A stretch of 64,000 bases of DNA, taken from assembly GCF_016429215.1 (NCBI RefSeq), contig NZ_JAELUH010000023.1:1-64000 (forward strand). The letters are read 5' to 3'. A model generated the notes under the pieces. That model had not been told where the DNA came from and did not search any database. It was given only the letters and a program-made list of their open reading frames with translations. The DNA is from Herbaspirillum sp. ASV7. Its GTDB lineage: Bacteria; Pseudomonadota; Gammaproteobacteria; Burkholderiales; Burkholderiaceae_D. This document shows positions 37,821 through 47,517 of the stretch, one piece after another. Position 1 is the first letter of the stretch, and each line of letters opens with the position of its first letter. The position numbers and the translations under genes were made by a program.

Positions 37821-39257
37821 TCAGGCCTGGGTATAGCTGGTCTTGACGGTGGTGTAGAACTCGGCGGCGTAGGTGCCTTGCTCGCGCGCACCGTAGCTGG
37901 ATCCCTTGCGACCGCCGAAAGGCACGTGGTAGTCGACCCCGGCGGTGGCCGTGTTGACCATCACCATGCCGGCCTGGGCGTGGCGCTTGAAGTGGGTGGC
38001 GTACTTCAGCGAGGTGGTGCAGATGCCCGAGGACAGGCCGAACTCGGTGTCGTTGGCCAGTTGCAGGGCGTGCTCGTAGTTGTCGGCCGGGATGACGGCG
38101 GCGACCGGACCAAAGATCTCTTCACGCGAGATGCGCATGTCGTTGTGGGCGTCCGCAAACAGGGCCGGGGCCATGTAGAAGCCGTCGGTCTCGCGTGCGA
38201 GGCGTTCGCCACCCGATACCAGCGTGGCGCCTTCGCCCTTGCCGATGGCGACATAGGACAAGTCCTGATCCAGCTGCGACTGGTCGACCACGGGGCCGAT
38301 CTGGCTTTCCTTCTGCAGGGCGTGTCCGACCTTGACCTTGGCCAGTTGTGCGCAAGCCGCCTCGATGAAGCGCGGGTAGATGCCCTTTTCCACGATCAGG
38401 CGGCTCGATGCCGTGCAGCGCTGACCGGTGGAGAAGAAGGCGCCTTGCACGGCAGCCGTGACGGCCACGTCCAGGTCGGCGTCATTCAAGACCACCATCG
38501 GGTTCTTGCCACCCATCTCCAGCTGGAACTTGGCCATGCGCGCGATCGCGCCTTGTGCCACGCGCTTGCCGGTAGCCACCGAACCGGTGAAGGAAATGCC
38601 GGCCACGCGGCCATCCTCGATGAAGCGCTGGCCCACCACCGAACCACGACCCATGACCAGGTTGAACACGCCTGCCGGGATGCCCGAGCGGCTGATGATG
38701 TCGGCGATGGCCCAGCCCGAGCCCGGTACCAGTTCGGCCGGCTTGAACAGTACCGTATTGCCGTAGGCCAGGGCCGGGGCGATCTTCCAGGCGGGGATGG
38801 CCAGCGGGAAGTTCCACGGCGCGATGATGCCGATCACGCCCAGCGGTTCGCGGGTGATTTCCACGTCCATGCCTGGGCGCACCGAGGCCAGCTTGTCGCC
38901 ACGGATGCGCAGCACCTCGGCGGCGAAGAACTTGAAGATGTTGCCGGCACGGGTGGCTTCGCCTATGCCTTCGGGCAGGGTCTTGCCTTCTTCGCGGGAG
39001 AGCAGGGTGCCCAGCTCTTCGCGGCGCGCCAGGATCTCGTTGCCGATCTTGTCCAGGGCGTCGGCGCGGGCCTGAATGCTGCCGGTGCTCCAGGCCGGGA
39101 AGGCGGCGTGGGCGGCGGCAATGGCCAGCTCGGTCTGGGCCGCATCGGCCTGGGCGTATTCGCCGATCACGTCCGACAGGTCGGAGGGGTTGACGTTCTT
39201 GTTGATGCCGGCGCCGGCCAGCCATTCACCGTTGATGTAGTTCGCGAATTGGGTCAT
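37821..39257 (-). CDS. NAD(P)-dependent 2-oxoglutarate semialdehyde dehydrogenase
   Basis: 478-residue aldehyde dehydrogenase. It should oxidise 2-oxoglutarate semialdehyde, the product of KdgD, to 2-oxoglutarate. Active-site residues are present: Asn in 'GVIGIIAPWNFPLAIP' near residue 148, Glu in QLEMGGKNPMVVL near 245, Cys in FSTGQRCTASSRLIV near 280, and the 'FTGSVATGKRVAQ' NAD-binding motif. AGGAGCAAAG precedes the start. It lies 82 bases after kdgD on the same strand, so both are probably one transcript under the operator at 40357-40375. Substrate is from context; the ALDH family call is sure. Confidence 0.9.
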   Translation of the reverse strand: MTQFANYINGEWLAGAGINKNVNPSDLSDVIGEYAQADAAQTELAIAAAHAAFPAWSTGSIQARADALDKIGNEILARREELGTLLSREEGKTLPEGIGEATRAGNIFKFFAAEVLRIRGDKLASVRPGMDVEITREPLGVIGIIAPWNFPLAIPAWKIAPALAYGNTVLFKPAELVPGSGWAIADIISRSGIPAGVFNLVMGRGSVVGQRFIEDGRVAGISFTGSVATGKRVAQGAIARMAKFQLEMGGKNPMVVLNDADLDVAVTAAVQGAFFSTGQRCTASSRLIVEKGIYPRFIEAACAQLAKVKVGHALQKESQIGPVVDQSQLDQDLSYVAIGKGEGATLVSGGERLARETDGFYMAPALFADAHNDMRISREEIFGPVAAVIPADNYEHALQLANDTEFGLSSGICTTSLKYATHFKRHAQAGMVMVNTATAGVDYHVPFGGRKGSSYGAREQGTYAAEFYTTVKTSYTQA

Positions 39258-39339
39258 CGCTTTGCTCCTGGGAGGAAGAGGGGGAAATGAAAAAAAGGGC
39301 CGCCAGTTTCCTGCGGCCCCTTGGCAATGCTGCTGCGGC

Positions 39340-40260
39340 TTATTGCGGGCCGAGCTTCTTGATCAGCGCAGCCAGTTCTTCGTGCTCTTGCGGCGTGCAG
39401 TCGGTCAGCGGAGTGCGCACCGGACCGGCATCGTGGCCGACGACCTTGGCACCGGCCTTGACGATGGACACGGCATAACCGGCCTTGCGATTGCGGATTT
39501 CCAGGTAGGGCAGGAAGAAGTCATCGATCAGCTTGCCCACGGTAGCGTGGTCGTCCTTGGCGATGGCTTCGTAGAACTGCACGGCGGTCTTGGGGATGAA
39601 GTTGAACACCGCCGAGGAGTACACCGGCACGCCCAGCGCCTTGTAGGCGGCGGCATAGACTTCAGCGGTCGGCAGGCCACCCAGGTAGGTGAAACGATCG
39701 CCCAGCTTGCGGCGGATGTGGACCATCGGCTCAATCTCGCCGACGCCGTCCTTGAAGCCGATCAGGTTGGGGCAACGGTCGGCCAGCTTTTGCAGGGTCT
39801 CGGCATTGAGCTTGCAGACGGCGCGGTTGTAGATGATGACGCCGAAGTTGACCGATTTGCAGACTGCTTCGACGTGGGCGGCGATACCGTCCTGGCTGGC
39901 TTCGGTCAGGTAGTGCGGCATCAAGAGGATGCCGTGGGCGCCCAGGCGCTCGGCTTCCTGAGCATAAGCGATGGCAGCGCGGGTGGAACCACCGGCACCG
40001 GCGATGATGGGCACCTTGCCACGGCAGGTCTCGACGGCGGTGCGGATGATGTCCGAGTACTCGCCCGGGACCAGCGAGAAGAACTCACCGGTGCCGCCAG
40101 CGGCGAACAGCGCGCTGGCGCCATACGGTGCCAGCCATTCCAGGCGCTCGATGTAGGTCTTGGGACGGAAGTCGCCTTGCTCGTCGAAGTCGGTCAGCGG
40201 GAACGACAGCAGGCCGGAAGAGAGGATCTGTTTGAGGTCTTGGGGTGTGTACTGGGACAT
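39340..40260 (-). CDS. kdgD: 5-dehydro-4-deoxyglucarate dehydratase
   Basis: 306-residue DHDPS-family class I lyase; dehydrates and decarboxylates 5-dehydro-4-deoxyglucarate to 2-oxoglutarate semialdehyde. Features: opening '[20 protein letters not shown]' near residue 6, '[18 protein letters not shown]' near 50 (the GTGE loop), the Tyr in [12 protein letters not shown] near 145 and the Schiff-base Lys in [14 protein letters not shown] near 172. The pair with the aldehyde dehydrogenase and the garD gene fits the non-phosphorylating aldarate pathway. The shared operator lies about 100 bases upstream. Confidence 0.92.
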   Translation of the reverse strand: MSQYTPQDLKQILSSGLLSFPLTDFDEQGDFRPKTYIERLEWLAPYGASALFAAGGTGEFFSLVPGEYSDIIRTAVETCRGKVPIIAGAGGSTRAAIAYAQEAERLGAHGILLMPHYLTEASQDGIAAHVEAVCKSVNFGVIIYNRAVCKLNAETLQKLADRCPNLIGFKDGVGEIEPMVHIRRKLGDRFTYLGGLPTAEVYAAAYKALGVPVYSSAVFNFIPKTAVQFYEAIAKDDHATVGKLIDDFFLPYLEIRNRKAGYAVSIVKAGAKVVGHDAGPVRTPLTDCTPQEHEELAALIKKLGPQ

Positions 40261-40546
40261 GGTTTCGCTCGACGCCGTTAAGAATTGGATTGGAATGGAT
40301 GCAAATGTTCTTGGAGTTGTCTCTGAATCTCGTTGCAGCTCTATATCCGTATAGGATATCAGTCATCGTACAACATAAGATTTCAGAAATCCAGCACTTT
40401 TTGGCGGGGATTTGATGGCTGTGTTGAAAAGGCGCGGGGGGAGGGGAGCTGGCGGGGCGGGGGAATGCTTGGCCGTGCATCGGCAGCGCATCGCCGCTTC
40501 GGTACCCCCTTCAAGCCGGAGCGTCGGCTTGAAGGGGAGGGGGGCA
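40261..40546. other. kdgD promoter region and regulator 3' hairpin
   Basis: 286 bases between two minus-strand genes. Near kdgD it has the operator-like 19-mer (40357-40375) and an inverted repeat ATATCC-GTATA-GGATAT at 40343-40359. Near the regulator stop a 13-bp hairpin CCCCTTCAAGCCG / CGGCTTGAAGGGG (40506-40537) lacks a T-run on either strand. Confidence 0.5.
40357..40375 (-). promoter_or_regulatory. Operator-like 19-mer upstream of kdgD
   Basis: On the minus strand TGTTGTACGATGACTGATA, 15 of 19 positions shared with the site before gudP (31376-31394). Two copies before co-functional genes suggest one regulon under the FadR/GntR-type protein encoded next door. Confidence 0.6.
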
Positions 40547-41314
40547 TCAGGCCGCGCCGGTGGCGCCCGATTCGGCTTCCTGCTGGGCGCGGCGCAGGCG
40601 CTCGCGGCTGTTGGTCAGGTGGTTGCGCATGGCCGCGCGGGCGGCTTCGGCATCACCACGGGCGATGGCTTCATAGATATCTTCGTGCTCGCGCTGCACC
40701 CGGTCCAGGTAGCTGGCCTGCTGGTCGTGGGCCAGCTCGGCCGTATTGATGCGCTTGCGCGGGATCACGCCCATGCCCAGGTGGCTGATGATCTCGATGA
40801 AGTAGCGGTTGCCGGTGGCATTGGCGATGGCGAAGTGGAAGCGGAAATCCGGCCCCACGGTGTCGCCGCCGGCCAGCTGGTTTTCACGGAACAGGTCCAG
40901 CGCCTGGCGGATCTCCTGCAACTGCTCATCGCTGCGACGGGCCGCGGCCAGGCCGGCGGTCTCGGTCTCCAGGCTGATGCGCAGCTCCAGCAGCGCCAGC
41001 AGGTCGCGCATGGTGGTGATGGTGGCCGGGTCGATGTTGATGTTGGCCCCCTTCTTGGCTTCCAGTACGAAGGTACCGATGCCGTGACGGGTTTCCACCT
41101 GGCCGGCCGCCTGCAGGCGCGAGATCGCCTCGCGCACCACGGTGCGCGAGACACCCTGGGTCTGCATGATCTCGGACTCGGTGGGCAGCTTGTCTCCGGG
41201 CTTGAGGCTGCCATTGCTGATCATCGCCGTCAGCGACGCCACCACTTCCTGCGACAGGCTCTGGGGCTTGCGGCGCGGGCGCAGCAGCGGATTGGGGGTA
41301 TCGCTTACATCCAT
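40547..41314 (-). CDS. GntR/FadR-family (FCD) regulator of the aldarate cluster
   Basis: 255 residues. N-terminal winged HTH (residues ~18-85): LSQEVVASLTAMISNGSLKP, 'GDKLPTESEIMQTQGVSRTV' and 'REAISRLQAAGQVETRHGIG', followed by an all-helical FCD ligand-binding domain with conserved Asp/His positions for metal ('FRFHFAIANATGNRYFIEII' near 160). Such regulators usually repress sugar-acid genes until inducer binds. It stands beside kdgD, so aldarate control is likely, with the two 19-mers as candidate operators. Its own promoter shows no clear copy. Confidence 0.9.
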   Translation of the reverse strand: MDVSDTPNPLLRPRRKPQSLSQEVVASLTAMISNGSLKPGDKLPTESEIMQTQGVSRTVVREAISRLQAAGQVETRHGIGTFVLEAKKGANINIDPATITTMRDLLALLELRISLETETAGLAAARRSDEQLQEIRQALDLFRENQLAGGDTVGPDFRFHFAIANATGNRYFIEIISHLGMGVIPRKRINTAELAHDQQASYLDRVQREHEDIYEAIARGDAEAARAAMRNHLTNSRERLRRAQQEAESGATGAA

Positions 41315-41528
41315 ATCGTTCTAGTTTGAAATGCGGCGCGGACCCGGCTTGTATCGTTGTTGTCAGTCCGCGCATCGCCAGATGAAAAATGTTGCGCCAT
41401 CTTACCAGATCGATAAGTGGCAAACGAACGTAAATGCCTGCCGGAAGCATGAGATTAGCGCAATTTCGGCAGGAGGTCAGACAAGTTTCTCCAGAATTTG
41501 CGCATTTTCATTGCCGGCACTGAAGTCC
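41315..41528. other. Intergenic region between divergent regulator and isc operon
   Basis: No gene is seen in these 214 bases. They hold the regulator promoter (not resolved) and lead into the IscR sites at 41529-41581. Confidence 0.4.
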
Positions 41529-41553
41529 GTACCTGACAGAATTAGTCGGGTTT
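41529..41553 (+). promoter_or_regulatory. IscR type-1 site 1
   Basis: GTACCTGACAGAATTAGTCG followed by GGTTT matches the type-1 IscR consensus (ATASYYGACTRWWWYAGTCRRSTAT, from memory) at 22 of 25 positions. It covers the -35 box of the iscR promoter. Confidence 0.75.
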
Positions 41554-41561
41554 GATATACT
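41533..41561 (+). promoter_or_regulatory. iscR: iscR promoter
   Basis: CTGACA at 41533-41538, 17-bp spacer and TATACT at 41556-41561. Both IscR-type sites overlap it, one on each box, which fits autorepression by [2Fe-2S]-IscR. Confidence 0.75.
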
Positions 41562-41581
41562 TGACTCAAATATTCGGGAAT
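41557..41581 (+). promoter_or_regulatory. IscR type-1 site 2
   Basis: The left half ATACTTGACT is perfect against the type-1 consensus; the right half ATTCGGGAAT fits at 8 of 10 positions. Covers the -10 box and start point. Confidence 0.7.
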
Positions 41582-41629
41582 TCAGGGTCAGCGGTTCCGG
41601 CCGAACATTTGTTTCTGGAGTGAACATCC

Positions 41630-42124
41630 ATGCGTCTAACTACCAAAGGTCGTTTTGCCGTGACGGCGATGATTGACCTGGCTCTGCGCCAGGGCAAGGG
41701 CCCCGTCACGCTCTCGGCCATCAGCGAGCGCCAGGAAATTTCTTTATCATATCTGGAACAGTTGTTCGGCAAGTTGCGACGTCACCAGATCGTGGAGTCC
41801 GTGCGCGGTCCCGGTGGTGGCTACAACCTGGCCCGCAAGGCCGCCGACGTATCCGTGGCCGACATCATCATCGCCGTCGACGAACCCCTGGATGCGACCC
41901 AGTGCGGTGGCAAGGAAAACTGCCACAGTGCCTCCCATCCCGGTGGCGCGCGCTGCATGACCCATGACCTGTGGTCAACCCTGAACGAAAAGATGGTCGA
42001 GTACCTGGATTCGGTCTCGCTGCAGGATCTGGTCGACCAGCAAAAAGAACCCAAGCCGGTGGAGCATCGCGCCGCCGACTCGCAGAGCGTGGTGGTGATG
42101 CACCGCCCGCAAGCCGCAGCCTGA
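41630..42124 (+). CDS. iscR: Fe-S cluster assembly transcriptional regulator IscR
   Basis: 164-residue Rrf2-family regulator. N-terminal winged [23 protein letters not shown], then [20 protein letters not shown] and [11 protein letters not shown]. The cluster-binding Cys are in QCGGKENC and [10 protein letters not shown]; the spacing is C-x5-C-x10-C, five residues longer between the second and third Cys than in E. coli IscR (C-x5-C-x5-C), with the following His kept. It represses the isc operon when carrying a [2Fe-2S] cluster. First gene of the operon, 16 bases before iscS. Confidence 0.95.
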   Translation: MRLTTKGRFAVTAMIDLALRQGKGPVTLSAISERQEISLSYLEQLFGKLRRHQIVESVRGPGGGYNLARKAADVSVADIIIAVDEPLDATQCGGKENCHSASHPGGARCMTHDLWSTLNEKMVEYLDSVSLQDLVDQQKEPKPVEHRAADSQSVVVMHRPQAAA

Positions 42125-42140
42125 TTTGGAGCAAGGACCT

Positions 42141-43394
42141 ATGAACGCACCCCTGGAAAAAAGCCTGCTGGAGACCATCAAGGCTCCGCACTTCCCGATC
42201 TACATGGATTATTCGGCGACCACCCCGGTCGATCCGCGCGTGGCCGACAAGATGATTCCCTACCTGCGCGAGCAGTTCGGCAATCCCGCCTCGCGCAGCC
42301 ACATGTATGGCTGGACCGCCGAGAAGGCCGTGGAAGAGGCACGTGAAGAAGTGGCCAAGCTGGTCAATGCGGACTCGCGCGAGATCATCTGGACCTCCGG
42401 CGCCACCGAGAGCAACAACCTGGCCATCAAGGGTGCGGCACAGTTCTACAAGTCCAAGGGCAAGCACATCATCACGGTGAAGACCGAGCACAAGGCGGTG
42501 CTGGATACCTTCCGCGAGCTGGAGCGCGTGGGCTTCGAGGCCACCTACCTGCAGCCGCAGGACAATGGCCTGGTGACGGTGGAGCAGATCGCCGCAGCGG
42601 TGCGTCCGGATACCATCCTGGTCTCGGTCATGCTGGTCAACAACGAGATCGGCGTGATCCAGCCGGTGCCGGAAATCGGCGAATTCTGCCGCTCCAAGGG
42701 CATCATCTTCCACAGCGATGCCGCGCAGGCCACCGGCAAGGTCAAGATCGACCTGGAAAACTGGAAGGTCGACCTGATGAGCTTCTCGGCCCACAAGTCC
42801 TACGGCCCCAAGGGCATCGGCGCGCTCTACGTGCGCCGCAAGCCGCGCGTGCGCATCGAGGCGCAGATGCATGGCGGCGGTCACGAGCGCGGCCTGCGTT
42901 CGGGCACCCTGGCCACGCACCAGATCGTGGGCATGGGCGAAGCCTTCCGCATCGCCCGTGAAGAAATGGATAGCGAACTGAGTCACATCCGCGCCATGCG
43001 CGATCGCCTGGCCAAGGGCCTGCAGGAGATCGAAGAGACCTACATCAACGGCGACATGGAACATCGCGTGCCGCACAACCTGAACGTGAGCTTCAACTAC
43101 GTCGAGGGTGAGTCGCTGATCATGGCCATCAAGGACATCGCCGTGTCCTCCGGCTCGGCCTGCACCTCGGCCAGCCTGGAGCCGTCCTACGTGCTGCGCG
43201 CCCTGGGCCGCAGCGATGAACTGGCGCACAGCTCGATCCGTTTCACCATCGGCCGTTTCACCACCGAGGAAGACATCGACTTCACCATCGAGCTGATCAA
43301 GAGCAAGGTCGGCAAGCTGCGCGAGCTGTCGCCGTTGTGGGATATGTACAAGGATGGCGTGGACCTTTCCACCATCCAGTGGGCGGCCCACTAA
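42141..43394 (+). CDS. iscS: Cysteine desulfurase IscS
   Basis: 417 residues from ATG 42141 with GGAGCAAGGA before it. PLP enzyme taking sulfur from cysteine for Fe-S clusters and tRNA thiolation. '[18 protein letters not shown]' near residue 22, the PLP Lys in [17 protein letters not shown] near 218, and the persulfide Cys in [17 protein letters not shown] near 340. The N-terminus is ~13 residues longer than E. coli IscS (404). Followed by iscU, its scaffold partner. Confidence 0.96.
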   Translation: MNAPLEKSLLETIKAPHFPIYMDYSATTPVDPRVADKMIPYLREQFGNPASRSHMYGWTAEKAVEEAREEVAKLVNADSREIIWTSGATESNNLAIKGAAQFYKSKGKHIITVKTEHKAVLDTFRELERVGFEATYLQPQDNGLVTVEQIAAAVRPDTILVSVMLVNNEIGVIQPVPEIGEFCRSKGIIFHSDAAQATGKVKIDLENWKVDLMSFSAHKSYGPKGIGALYVRRKPRVRIEAQMHGGGHERGLRSGTLATHQIVGMGEAFRIAREEMDSELSHIRAMRDRLAKGLQEIEETYINGDMEHRVPHNLNVSFNYVEGESLIMAIKDIAVSSGSACTSASLEPSYVLRALGRSDELAHSSIRFTIGRFTTEEDIDFTIELIKSKVGKLRELSPLWDMYKDGVDLSTIQWAAH

Positions 43395-43471
43395 GCCGGA
43401 CCTGCCAGCCGTCGCCAGCAGCCCAGTGAAGCCGCCGGCGATGGACGAAACCATCTTCTAGGAGCAAGAAC

Positions 43472-43873
43472 ATGTCTTATTCGGAAAAAGTACTCGACCA
43501 CTATGAAAACCCGCGCAACGTCGGCGCCTTCGAGAAGGGCGACGAGACCGTTGGCACCGGCATGGTGGGCGCGCCCGCCTGCGGCGACGTGATGAAGCTG
43601 CAGATCAAGGTGGGCGCCGATGGCGTCATCCAGGATGCCAAGTTCAAGACCTATGGCTGCGGTTCGGCGATCGCCTCGTCGTCGCTGGTGACCGAGTGGG
43701 TCAAGGGCAAGACCCTGGACGAAGCCCTGTCCATCAAGAACACCCAGATCGCCGAGGAATTGGCGCTGCCACCGGTGAAGATCCACTGCTCCATCCTGGC
43801 CGAAGACGCCATCAAGGCCGCCGTGCAGGACTACAAGGCCAAGCACGGCGCAGAGCAGAAGGCAGCAGCCTGA
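43472..43873 (+). CDS. iscU: Fe-S cluster scaffold IscU
   Basis: 133 residues (E. coli 128). Three cluster Cys in GAPACGDVMKLQI near 37, KTYGCGSAIASSS near 63 and KIHCSILAEDAI near 106, and the HscA-recognition motif LPPVK just before the third. AGGAGCAAG precedes the ATG. It receives sulfur from IscS and hands clusters on with HscA/HscB, encoded downstream. Confidence 0.97.
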   Translation: MSYSEKVLDHYENPRNVGAFEKGDETVGTGMVGAPACGDVMKLQIKVGADGVIQDAKFKTYGCGSAIASSSLVTEWVKGKTLDEALSIKNTQIAEELALPPVKIHCSILAEDAIKAAVQDYKAKHGAEQKAAA

Positions 43874-43929
43874 TCGACCCCGGGTCGCAGGCCGGCGCAA
43901 GCCGTTTTTGATTCAGTAAGGCAGGCATC

Positions 43930-44253
43930 ATGGCAATCACATTGACAGAGAAGGCAGCAAAACACATCAGCCGGTACATGGAACGTCGTGGCAAGGGCAT
44001 CGGCCTGCGCCTGGGCGTGCGTACCACCGGCTGCTCCGGGCTGGCGTACAAGCTGGAGTATGTGGATGAGCAATCGTCCGAAGACACCGTCTTCGAGTCG
44101 CATGGCGTGCGTGTCTTCGTCGATCCCAAGAGCCTGCCCTACATCGACGGCACCGAGCTGGACTTCGCGCGCGAAGGCTTGAACGAAGGTTTCAAGTTCC
44201 AGAATCCCAATGTCAAGGATGAGTGCGGCTGCGGCGAAAGCTTCCGCATCTGA
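43930..44253 (+). CDS. iscA: Fe-S carrier protein IscA
   Basis: 107 residues, A-type carrier. The three Cys are in [13 protein letters not shown] near 36 and the C-terminal ECGCGESF. Opens '[20 protein letters not shown]'. It delivers clusters to targets. It is the last gene before a terminator, which would end an iscRSUA transcript. Confidence 0.96.
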   Translation: MAITLTEKAAKHISRYMERRGKGIGLRLGVRTTGCSGLAYKLEYVDEQSSEDTVFESHGVRVFVDPKSLPYIDGTELDFAREGLNEGFKFQNPNVKDECGCGESFRI

Positions 44254-44385
44254 TCGCTGGTCCTTGTTGATGCCGTCGCGCTGGCCCAGCCGCGAGGCGG
44301 CCAGTGCTTAGCCGATACCGTGACAGCCTCGTGATCGCTCCCTGCGGAGCTGACCCGGTCACCGTTTGCCGTCCCTGATGTGCCA

Positions 44386-44419
44386 AGCCTGTTGCAGTCC
44401 GACAGGCTTTTTATTTTTC
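44386..44419 (+). terminator. Terminator inside the isc operon, between iscA and hscB
   Basis: AAGCCTGT (44386-44393) / ACAGGCTT (44403-44410), loop TGCAGTCCG, followed by TTTATTTTT. The T-run ends 5 bases before the hscB ATG. It would let only part of transcription reach hscB and leaves hscB with no normal ribosome site. Confidence 0.75.
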
Positions 44420-44423
44420 AGCC

Positions 44424-44939
44424 ATGCAAAACCACTACGACCTGTTCCAGTTGCCGCAGCGCTTCGCCATCGACCAGAAGGCGCTGGAGCAGGCTTACCA
44501 CCAGGTGCAGAGCCAGGCCCATCCGGACAAGTTCGCCCACGCCAGCGACGCCGAAAAGCGCGTGGCCATGCAATGGGCCACCCGCGCCAACGAGGCCTAC
44601 CAGACGCTGAAGAATCCCTTGAAGCGCGCCCGCTACCTGTGCGAACTGCACGGCGTGGACCTGCAGACCGAATCCAATACCGCCATGGCCCCGGGCTTCC
44701 TGATGCAGCAGATGGAGTGGCGCGAAACCCTGGACGACGCCAAGTCCGCCAAGGATCTCGATGCGCTGGAACAGCTCAACACCGCACTGCTGAGCGAGAA
44801 GAAGGCCGAGATCGGTCGTATCGAAGCCCTGCTGGACGCCGGCGACTACGCCGGCGCCGGCCAGCTGGTGCGCCAGCTGATGTTCCTGGACAAGTTCGGC
44901 GCCGAGATCGGCGATGCCTTCGCCCTGATCGAAGGCTGA
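44424..44939 (+). CDS. hscB: Fe-S cluster co-chaperone HscB
   Basis: 171 residues, J-domain plus C-terminal three-helix IscU-binding domain. The HPD motif is in QSQAHPDKFAHA near residue 32, followed by 'QWATRANEAYQTLKNPLKRA' near 55. It stimulates HscA ATPase and brings IscU. The start ATG comes right after a terminator T-run and no Shine-Dalgarno is visible, unusual for this operon. Next gene is a LysE-type exporter, not hscA. Confidence 0.94.
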   Translation: MQNHYDLFQLPQRFAIDQKALEQAYHQVQSQAHPDKFAHASDAEKRVAMQWATRANEAYQTLKNPLKRARYLCELHGVDLQTESNTAMAPGFLMQQMEWRETLDDAKSAKDLDALEQLNTALLSEKKAEIGRIEALLDAGDYAGAGQLVRQLMFLDKFGAEIGDAFALIEG

Positions 44940-44955
44940 TTGCGGAGCCGCTACC

Positions 44956-45582
44956 ATGCCCAACCTGTTCCTCTTCCTGCTGGCCGCGATGACGCTGACC
45001 CTGGCTCCCGGCCCGGACAACATCTACGTGCTCACGCGCGGCATCGCCCAGGGCCGCAAGGCCGGTCTGGTGGCCGCTGCGGGCTTCAGCTCGGGATTGA
45101 TCTTCCATACCCTGTTGGCGGTGCTGGGCTTCGCTGCCCTGATCAAGGCCTATCCGCCGGCCTATCACGCCCTGCAATACGCGGGTGCGGCTTATCTCGC
45201 TTACCTCGGTTATCGCACCTTGCGTTCGGCTTCGGCCGGCATCGCGCTGGCTGGCCAAGGGCAGGGCGCGGCCGCCGTGCCGCTGCGTCGCATCTACTGG
45301 CAGAGCGTCCTGGCCAACATGCTCAATCCCAAGGTGACGCTGTTCTTCATCGCCTTCCTGCCGCAGTTCGTGCAGCGCGAAGCCGGTCATGAAGCGCTGC
45401 AGATGCTGGTGCTGGCCCTGGTCTTCATTGTCCAGGCCTTCGTCATCTTCAGCGCCATCGCATTGTTTTCCGGCACGGTCGGCGCCTATTTCCGTCGCCG
45501 CGCCAACGCCTCCGTCCATCTGAACCGCCTTGCAGGTTGTGCCTTCATCGGCCTCGGCATCCGGATGGCCTTACCTGAATAA
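44956..45582 (+). CDS. LysE/RhtB-family exporter inserted between hscB and hscA
   Basis: 208 residues, about six membrane helices. LysE signature '[20 protein letters not shown]' near residue 15, 'GVLAGL'-like Gly-rich turn replaced by [15 protein letters not shown] near 45, and '[20 protein letters not shown]' near 118. Members export amino acids such as threonine, homoserine or lysine. It begins 16 bases after hscB, points the same way and precedes hscA by 25 bases, so it is probably co-transcribed. Codon use matches neighbours. Why an amino-acid exporter sits here is not known; cysteine release is a guess. Confidence 0.9.
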   Translation: MPNLFLFLLAAMTLTLAPGPDNIYVLTRGIAQGRKAGLVAAAGFSSGLIFHTLLAVLGFAALIKAYPPAYHALQYAGAAYLAYLGYRTLRSASAGIALAGQGQGAAAVPLRRIYWQSVLANMLNPKVTLFFIAFLPQFVQREAGHEALQMLVLALVFIVQAFVIFSAIALFSGTVGAYFRRRANASVHLNRLAGCAFIGLGIRMALPE

Positions 45583-45607
45583 CGCATCACGACGAGTCAC
45601 ATCACCT

Positions 45608-47473
45608 ATGGCTTTACTGCAGATTTCCGAACCGGGCATGTCCACCGCGCCGCACCAGCGGCGCCTGGCCGTCGGCATTGACCTGGGCACCACCAATTCG
45701 CTGGTGGCCACCGTGCGCAACAGCATTCCCGAAGTGCTGGCCGACGACGACGGCCGCGTGCTGCTGCCCTCGGTGGTGCGCTACCTGCCCAACGGCCACG
45801 CCAACATCGGCTACAAGGCCCAGGCCGCGCAAACCACCGACCCGCGCAATACCATCGTCTCGGTCAAGCGCTTCATGGGCCGTGGCCTGAAGGACATCGC
45901 CCACGCCGAAAACATGCCCTACGACTTCCAGGACCAGCCCGGCATGGTGCAGATCAAGACCGTGGCCGGCGTGAAGAGCCCGGTGGAAATCTCGGCCCAG
46001 ATCCTGGCCACGCTGCGCCAGACCGCCGAAGATGCCCTGGGCGACGACCTGGTGGGCGCGGTCATCACCGTGCCGGCCTACTTCGACGATGCCCAGCGCC
46101 AGGCCACCAAGGATGCCGCGCAACTGGCCGGCATCAACGTGCTGCGTCTGCTCAACGAACCGACGGCGGCGGCCATCGCCTATGGCCTGGACAATTCTTC
46201 GGAGGGCATCTTCGCGGTCTATGACCTCGGTGGCGGCACCTTTGATATTTCCATCCTCAAGCTCACCCGTGGCGTCTTCGAGGTACTGGCCACGGGCGGC
46301 GATTCGGCCCTGGGCGGCGATGATTTCGACCACCGCCTGTTCTGCTGGATCAGCCAGGAAGCGCAACTGCAGCCGCTGTCGGACGAAGATACGCGTCTGT
46401 TGATGGTCAAGGCGCGCGAGGTCAAGGAACTGCTCTCCACCAAGGACGAAGTGCAGATCGACGCCGTGCTCCGCTCCGGCGAGGAAGTGCATCTCTCCAT
46501 CACCGCCGCACAATTCAACGACATCACCCAGCACCTGGTGACCAAGACCATGACGCCGGTGCGCAAGGCCCTGCGCGATGCCGGCCTGACCGTGGAAGAC
46601 GTCGACGGCGTGGTGCTGGTCGGTGGTGCCACCCGCATGCCGCACATCCGCCGCGCGGTGGGCGAGTTCTTCAAGACCAACCCGCTCTCCAACATCGACC
46701 CCGACAAGGTGGTGGCGCTGGGCGCTGCCGTGCAGGCCAACTTGCTGGCCGGCAACCGTGCGCCGGGCGACGACTGGCTGCTGCTGGATGTGATCCCGCT
46801 GTCGCTGGGCATCGAGACCATGGGTGGCCTGGCCGAGAAGGTCATCCCGCGCAACTCCACCATCCCCTGTGCGCGCGCTCAGGAATTCACCACCTTCAAG
46901 GATGGTCAGACCGCCATGGCCATCCACGTGGTGCAAGGCGAGCGCGAACTGGTGGCCGATTGCCGCTCGCTGGCGCGCTTCGAGCTGCGTGGCATCCCGC
47001 CCATGGCGGCCGGTGCGGCGCGCATCCGCGTGACCTACCAGGTCGATGCCGATGGCCTGCTGGCCGTGTCGGCCCGCGAGATGACCTCCGGCGTGGAAGC
47101 TTCGATCAGCGTCAAGCCTTCCTATGGCCTGGGCGATGACGAGATCGCGCGCATGCTGCAGGAATCCTTTAGCTCGGCCGACGAAGACATGCAGCGTCGT
47201 GCCCTGCGCGAAGAGCAGGTCGAAGCCGAACGCATCGTGCTGGCTACGCGCTCGGCGCTGCAAGCGGATGCCGCCCTGCTGTCGGAAGACGAACGCCGTG
47301 CCATCGAAGTACAGATCGAGGCCGTCACCGTCGCCGCCCAGGGCAGCGACCACCTGGCCATCAAGGCGGCGGTCGATGCGCTGGCGCACGGCACCGAGGA
47401 ATTCGCCGCCCGTCGCATGGACCGCAGCGTCCACGCCGCATTGGCTGGCAAGAAGCTGGATGAAGTCGCCTGA
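45608..47473 (+). CDS. hscA: Hsp70-type chaperone HscA
   Basis: 621 residues from ATG 45608. Specialised Hsp70 for IscU. Nucleotide-binding domain: [15 protein letters not shown] near residue 20, '[20 protein letters not shown]' near 150, '[19 protein letters not shown]' near 200, and '[17 protein letters not shown]' near 340, followed by the substrate domain near '[15 protein letters not shown]' (395) and a helical lid. E. coli HscA has 616 residues. It acts with HscB and the LPPVK motif of IscU. Confidence 0.96.
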   Translation: MALLQISEPGMSTAPHQRRLAVGIDLGTTNSLVATVRNSIPEVLADDDGRVLLPSVVRYLPNGHANIGYKAQAAQTTDPRNTIVSVKRFMGRGLKDIAHAENMPYDFQDQPGMVQIKTVAGVKSPVEISAQILATLRQTAEDALGDDLVGAVITVPAYFDDAQRQATKDAAQLAGINVLRLLNEPTAAAIAYGLDNSSEGIFAVYDLGGGTFDISILKLTRGVFEVLATGGDSALGGDDFDHRLFCWISQEAQLQPLSDEDTRLLMVKAREVKELLSTKDEVQIDAVLRSGEEVHLSITAAQFNDITQHLVTKTMTPVRKALRDAGLTVEDVDGVVLVGGATRMPHIRRAVGEFFKTNPLSNIDPDKVVALGAAVQANLLAGNRAPGDDWLLLDVIPLSLGIETMGGLAEKVIPRNSTIPCARAQEFTTFKDGQTAMAIHVVQGERELVADCRSLARFELRGIPPMAAGAARIRVTYQVDADGLLAVSAREMTSGVEASISVKPSYGLGDDEIARMLQESFSSADEDMQRRALREEQVEAERIVLATRSALQADAALLSEDERRAIEVQIEAVTVAAQGSDHLAIKAAVDALAHGTEEFAARRMDRSVHAALAGKKLDEVA

Positions 47474-47517
47474 GCGATATCCTGAACCGAACACTGTAGA
47501 AAGACCCGAGAGCCATC

